NCBI GenBank assembly: GCA_036939355.1
Contig: JALLAP010000925.1
Span: 1 to 16,816 of the forward strand
DNA from: Thalassiosira profunda
Taxonomy: Eukaryota > Bacillariophyta > Thalassiosirophyceae > Thalassiosirales > Thalassiosiraceae
Direction: 5' to 3'
Length of the DNA stretch: 16,816 bases
The translations under genes and the position numbers were made by a program. The notes under the pieces are model-generated. The model was not told the DNA's origin. It did not search any database and saw only the letters and a list, made by a program, of their open reading frames with translations. Within the stretch, counting starts at the first letter, position 1, and every line of letters begins with the position of its first letter. This document shows positions 16,699 through 16,816 of this stretch, in pieces.

Positions 16699-16816
16699 GG
16701 CTCTGATGCCCTCCTTGCCCCTTGCTTGCCAGTGGCCAGTGCGCGCGGGCGCCGTTGTTTGCCTGCTGTTGCCTTTGTGGAGGGAGAGAGGGACGGCAAT
16801 CCTTCCAACCTTCGTA
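16699..16816 (-). promoter_or_regulatory. 5' flank of the WAPL-like gene
   Basis: 118 bp upstream of the ATG to the window edge. Parts of it (ATTGCCGTCCCTCTCTCC and GGCAAGGAGGGCATCAGAGCC on the gene strand) recur upstream of the broken copy at 11690-11778. The duplication therefore included leader and probably promoter sequence. No TATA box is evident. Confidence 0.45.

Overview
This window looks like nuclear DNA of a GC-rich microalga, most likely a centric diatom of the Thalassiosira type. The grounds are: GC-rich coding sequence; short spliceosomal introns of 73-178 nt; 15 of 17 inferred donors reading GTGAGT; a secreted Lys/Ser-rich protein with SFSMS, SKSGKSKSS and RxL motifs; and SPTKNPTE linkers of the kind common in Thalassiosira proteins. 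Species is an inference. All exon structures below were worked out by eye from splice motifs and phase matching.

Layout, left to right. (1) <1-265, minus: the 5' end of a second copy of the silaffin-like gene, cut by the window edge. (2) 985-4824 (possibly to 4971), minus: a two-exon nuclear protein with two RanBP2-type zinc fingers, one on each side of the intron, followed by two PHD fingers and an acidic, basic-ended tail. (3) 5302-5409: a 108-bp near-perfect fold-back hairpin in the intergenic gap. (4) 5638-7018, minus: a complete four-exon CaMK-type protein kinase of 354 aa. (5) 7019-7842: a divergent promoter gap. (6) 7843-10737, plus: a 12-exon, 654-aa secreted silaffin-like protein. 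It has a signal peptide, a Lys/Ser repeat domain, about 27 SPTKNPTE octads and a C-terminal domain with 18 cysteines. Exons 3-10 are eight consecutive phase-0 exons of exactly 72 nt (three octads each), separated by 73-88 nt introns that are themselves related. (7) 10745-11155: about three copies of a 140-143 bp tandem repeat. (8) 11255-11352 (minus) and 11690-12118 (plus): decayed fragments of the 3' and 5' ends of the neighbouring WAPL-like gene. (9) 12389-16698, minus: a three-exon WAPL-like (cohesin release) protein of 1338 aa.

The genes do not form a pathway. Three are nuclear or regulatory (zinc-finger/PHD chromatin reader, CaMK, WAPL-like). The other two, probable cell-wall or silica-associated proteins, are paralogues in inverted orientation. 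The strongest theme is local duplication: inverted silaffin-like paralogues, inverted and direct WAPL fragments, a tandem satellite, and an exon-intron array that has clearly grown by unit duplication. The array is the most interesting structure. It encodes a rigid repeat linker in frame-neutral 24-residue modules, so exon skipping or unequal crossing-over would change linker length without breaking the reading frame.
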